Translations under genes and position numbers: made by a program
NCBI GenBank assembly: GCA_007132635.1
Contig: SLOG01000388.1
Location: forward strand, 1 to 8,435
DNA: 8,435 nucleotides
Source of the DNA: Limnochordia bacterium
GTDB lineage: Bacteria; Bacillota; Limnochordia; Darwinibacteriales; SLO01
Direction of reading: 5' to 3'
Notes under the pieces: model-generated
Told to the model about the DNA's origin: nothing
Databases searched by the model: none
Seen by the model: the letters and a program-made list of their open reading frames with translations, nothing else
Part shown: piece after piece, positions 6,822-8,435 of the stretch
Layout of the letters: each line of letters starts with the position of its first letter
How positions within the stretch are numbered: position 1 is the first letter of the stretch

Positions 6822-8153
6822 ATGAAACGAATAATCACAATTGTATTTGCAGTTTTGGGCTTTACCTTGTTTTCAGGAGCACAGGAACTGACACCAGAAT
6901 CTGTTGAAAGACGTCTCGAAAGAAGCAACTCAAGAATAGAGGATGAAAGTCACAGGCAAAGGGTGAAAACATGGGTTGACAGGGGGATTGTTTTCCAGGA
7001 TATCTTTGATGTTAACATCCAGTATCTGTATTTCGGTATGTCTGAGGATGAGCTTAACCTGTTTATGGGAAGCCCGCAAGAAAAGCGCAGGACAGAAACC
7101 GACATGGGTGTCCGTGATGTCTGGGTCTACGAAAACATTGAGGTATACTTTGAAAACGGTATCCTGGTAGGCTATACGGAGAAAGAAGTTATACATGATA
7201 ATCCACTTCCGGAAGCCTATAATTCTTTCCTGAGAGCTATAGAGATTCACGAGGAGGGAGAGGAACTCGGTTTCTTCCGTCGTCTTTTTACTGCCAACCA
7301 GGAAAGCCGGATACAGGAAGCATTTATCCGTCTTAACGGGCAGTTTGTTAACAAGGCAGTTCTTCATTACGAAGAAGCTAACTATCCGAAAGCTTTCGAG
7401 GCCTTTGAATATGCCCTTAAAGTAGCAGATTCACCCTATTTTACAGAACCTGTTGATACGGGTCTTATCTTTAATACCGGTTTTGTTGCTTCTCTGGCCG
7501 GCAATTACGAGAAAGCGGTCGAATACCTTAACAGGGCTAAAGATATGGAGTTCGGCGAAGGAAATCTTTACGTAATGCTAAAAGACGCTTACATTGAACT
7601 GGGTGACTCAACAATGGCCGAACGAATATTGCAGGAGGGGTTTGAAAACTTCCCCCAGGATAATATGGTTTTGGTTGAGCTTGTTAACTATTATATGGCG
7701 GCCGACAATGCCGAGGCTGCACTCACATATCTTGAGCTTGCCAAGGAACAGGAACCGGATAACCCTTCGTTCCATTATGCGGAAGGTTTCCTCTATGACG
7801 GTATGGGTGAGCCTGAAAAGGCAAAAGAAGCCTATTCCAGGTCTCTTGCAATAGATCCTGACTTTTTCGATGCCAACTACAATATGGGTGTACTATATTA
7901 TAATGAGGCTGTGAAATTGCTTGAGGAAGCCAATGAGATAATGGATAACGTAGAGTATGAGAAAGCCAGGGACGCTGCTTTTGAAGTTCTCCGCCAGTCA
8001 GTTCCATATCTTGAGCAGGCGCATGTTGCCAACCCTGATGATGAATATACAATGGAAACTTTGCGTGTTCTTTATTACAGGCTTGGAATGGAGGACAAGC
8101 TTGAAGAGATGAACCGAAAGCTTGGACGTGAAGCAGGAGATACCTCCCAATAA
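6822..8153 (+). CDS. Secreted tetratricopeptide-repeat protein with BamE-like N-terminal segment
   Basis: This 443-residue exported TPR protein has unknown function. A signal peptide is clear: MKR, a hydrophobic stretch (4-17), then Ser18-Gly19-Ala20 before Gln21, a plausible signal peptidase I site. There is no lipobox cysteine, so it is probably periplasmic. Residues about 50-122 resemble the BamE/SmpA fold pattern: FGMSEDEL (71-78), then GSP (83-85), then WVY (101-103), then FENG (110-113). About six or seven TPR units follow (about 170-436). The clearest are 213-246, 247-280 and 315-348 (ending LAIDPDF). The unit at about 349-406 carries a long helical insertion, as I recall from Bacteroidota TPR proteins. 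TPRs bind partner proteins, so it may be an envelope scaffold. It follows gyrA by 108 bases but has its own promoter, and a strong terminator follows. An in-frame TAA at 6798-6800 bounds the start; the leader is A-rich. From memory, a TPR gene next to gyrA recurs in this phylum (for example P. gingivalis tprA); I could not verify this. Confidence 0.88.
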   Translation: MKRIITIVFAVLGFTLFSGAQELTPESVERRLERSNSRIEDESHRQRVKTWVDRGIVFQDIFDVNIQYLYFGMSEDELNLFMGSPQEKRRTETDMGVRDVWVYENIEVYFENGILVGYTEKEVIHDNPLPEAYNSFLRAIEIHEEGEELGFFRRLFTANQESRIQEAFIRLNGQFVNKAVLHYEEANYPKAFEAFEYALKVADSPYFTEPVDTGLIFNTGFVASLAGNYEKAVEYLNRAKDMEFGEGNLYVMLKDAYIELGDSTMAERILQEGFENFPQDNMVLVELVNYYMAADNAEAALTYLELAKEQEPDNPSFHYAEGFLYDGMGEPEKAKEAYSRSLAIDPDFFDANYNMGVLYYNEAVKLLEEANEIMDNVEYEKARDAAFEVLRQSVPYLEQAHVANPDDEYTMETLRVLYYRLGMEDKLEEMNRKLGREAGDTSQ

Positions 8154-8176
8154 CTTATAAAATTATTTGATCTCTG

Positions 8177-8205
8177 AAAAGCCGGAATTGTTTTCCGGCT
8201 TTTTT
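8177..8205 (+). terminator. Rho-independent terminator after the TPR gene
   Basis: AAAAGCCGGAA (8177-8187) pairs perfectly over 11 bases with TTCCGGCTTTT (8193-8203) around a five-base TTGTT loop. A run of six T (8200-8205) and then ATTT follow. It begins 24 bases after the TPR stop and should end the transcript. The minus strand has only the T of its own stem, so it mainly serves the plus strand. Confidence 0.93.
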
Positions 8206-8435
8206 ATTTCTGTATTTAACCGGTGATGAGTAGGGGAAATATCTTAAATATAGTTTCAGCAATGTACAAATAAATTTACTCAATTTAACATAATATTAAT
8301 TATATGACAAACAAAGGAAAATTATCGCCAGGCCTGAAAGGCATGGCAATTGTAAGGCTTTATACTATAAACCAAGTGATTCAGGGTTCAGCTTATTGCC
8401 CCTGAAACTAATCAATTCAACACATTCACCGGTAA
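8206..8435. other. Non-coding right end, two possible hairpins
   Basis: I see no supportable gene in these 230 AT-rich bases. Two hairpins are possible. One is GCCA-G-GCC (8327-8334) with GGC-A-TGGC (8340-8347) around TGAAA. The other is TTCAGGG (8380-8386) with CCCTGAA (8400-8406) around a 13-base loop. Neither has a T-run. ACCGGTGA (8219-8226) recurs inverted as TCACCGGT (8426-8433). No tRNA, tmRNA or riboswitch signature is recognisable. The stretch is probably a spacer or the leader of a gene beyond the window. Confidence 0.55.

Noticed and set aside
6822..6890. Lipoprotein signal on the TPR protein
   Set aside because: There is no cysteine after the hydrophobic stretch; a signal peptidase I site (SGA-Q) fits better.
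6930..7367. 145-codon open frame on the minus strand antisense to the TPR gene
   Set aside because: It mirrors the N-terminal half of a well-supported gene, and the protein shows no recognisable family.
8304..8405. 33-codon ORF starting MTNKGKLSPG in the right-hand spacer
   Set aside because: It is short, has no promoter match or recognisable family, and overlaps two hairpins; I cannot tell it from chance.
8327..8406. Possible tRNA or other structured RNA suggested by GGGTTCA and adjacent stems
   Set aside because: No acceptor stem, anticodon arm or proper T-loop can be assembled, and the stems do not form a cloverleaf.
1..8435. CRISPR array, transposon, prophage, toxin-antitoxin or defence island
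   Set aside because: No regular repeats, transposase, integrase or phage genes were seen; all long genes are housekeeping or a TPR protein with matching codon use.

Overview
The window reads as an ordinary housekeeping stretch of a Bacteroidota chromosome. Most likely it is a Bacteroidales/Marinilabiliales-type organism rather than a named genus. Four things point there. The protein sequences are of Bacteroidota type, notably GyrA with Ser82/Glu86 in the quinolone-resistance region and a TPR protein whose C-terminal half has the phylum's usual long insertion. The start codons lack Shine-Dalgarno sequences and have A/T-rich leaders. At least one promoter (before the TPR gene) matches the Bacteroidota pattern TTTG-N20-TAnnTTTG. 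The genes are moderately GC and the spacers very AT-rich.

Layout, left to right. Bases 1-66 are the last 21 codons and stop of ftsY (signal-recognition-particle receptor). The stop overlaps the start of rimO (63-1379, +) as ATGA. rimO encodes the radical-SAM enzyme that methylthiolates ribosomal protein S12. It converges on clpC (1408-3942, -), a ClpC-type AAA+ unfoldase for the ClpP protease. A hairpin at 1365-1390, sharing bases with the last rimO codons and its stop, looks like the clpC terminator. The 245-bp gap 3943-4187 holds the divergent control regions of clpC and gyrA: one good -7 element for clpC, two short palindromes and a possible gyrA leader hairpin. gyrA (4188-6713, +) is complete. 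After a 108-bp gap with its own promoter and a small GNRA-tetraloop hairpin comes a secreted TPR protein (6822-8153, +), closed by a strong intrinsic terminator (8177-8205). The last 230 bases hold no gene I can support.

The genes do not form a single pathway. They cover protein targeting (FtsY), ribosome modification (RimO), protein quality control (ClpC), DNA supercoiling (GyrA) and an exported TPR scaffold of unknown role. I found no mobile element, CRISPR, phage, toxin-antitoxin or defence module, and no new multi-gene system. The points most worth a second look are the BamE-like N-terminal segment of the TPR protein, the terminator embedded in the rimO 3' end, the TPR gene's own promoter and structured leader, and the palindromes between clpC and gyrA.
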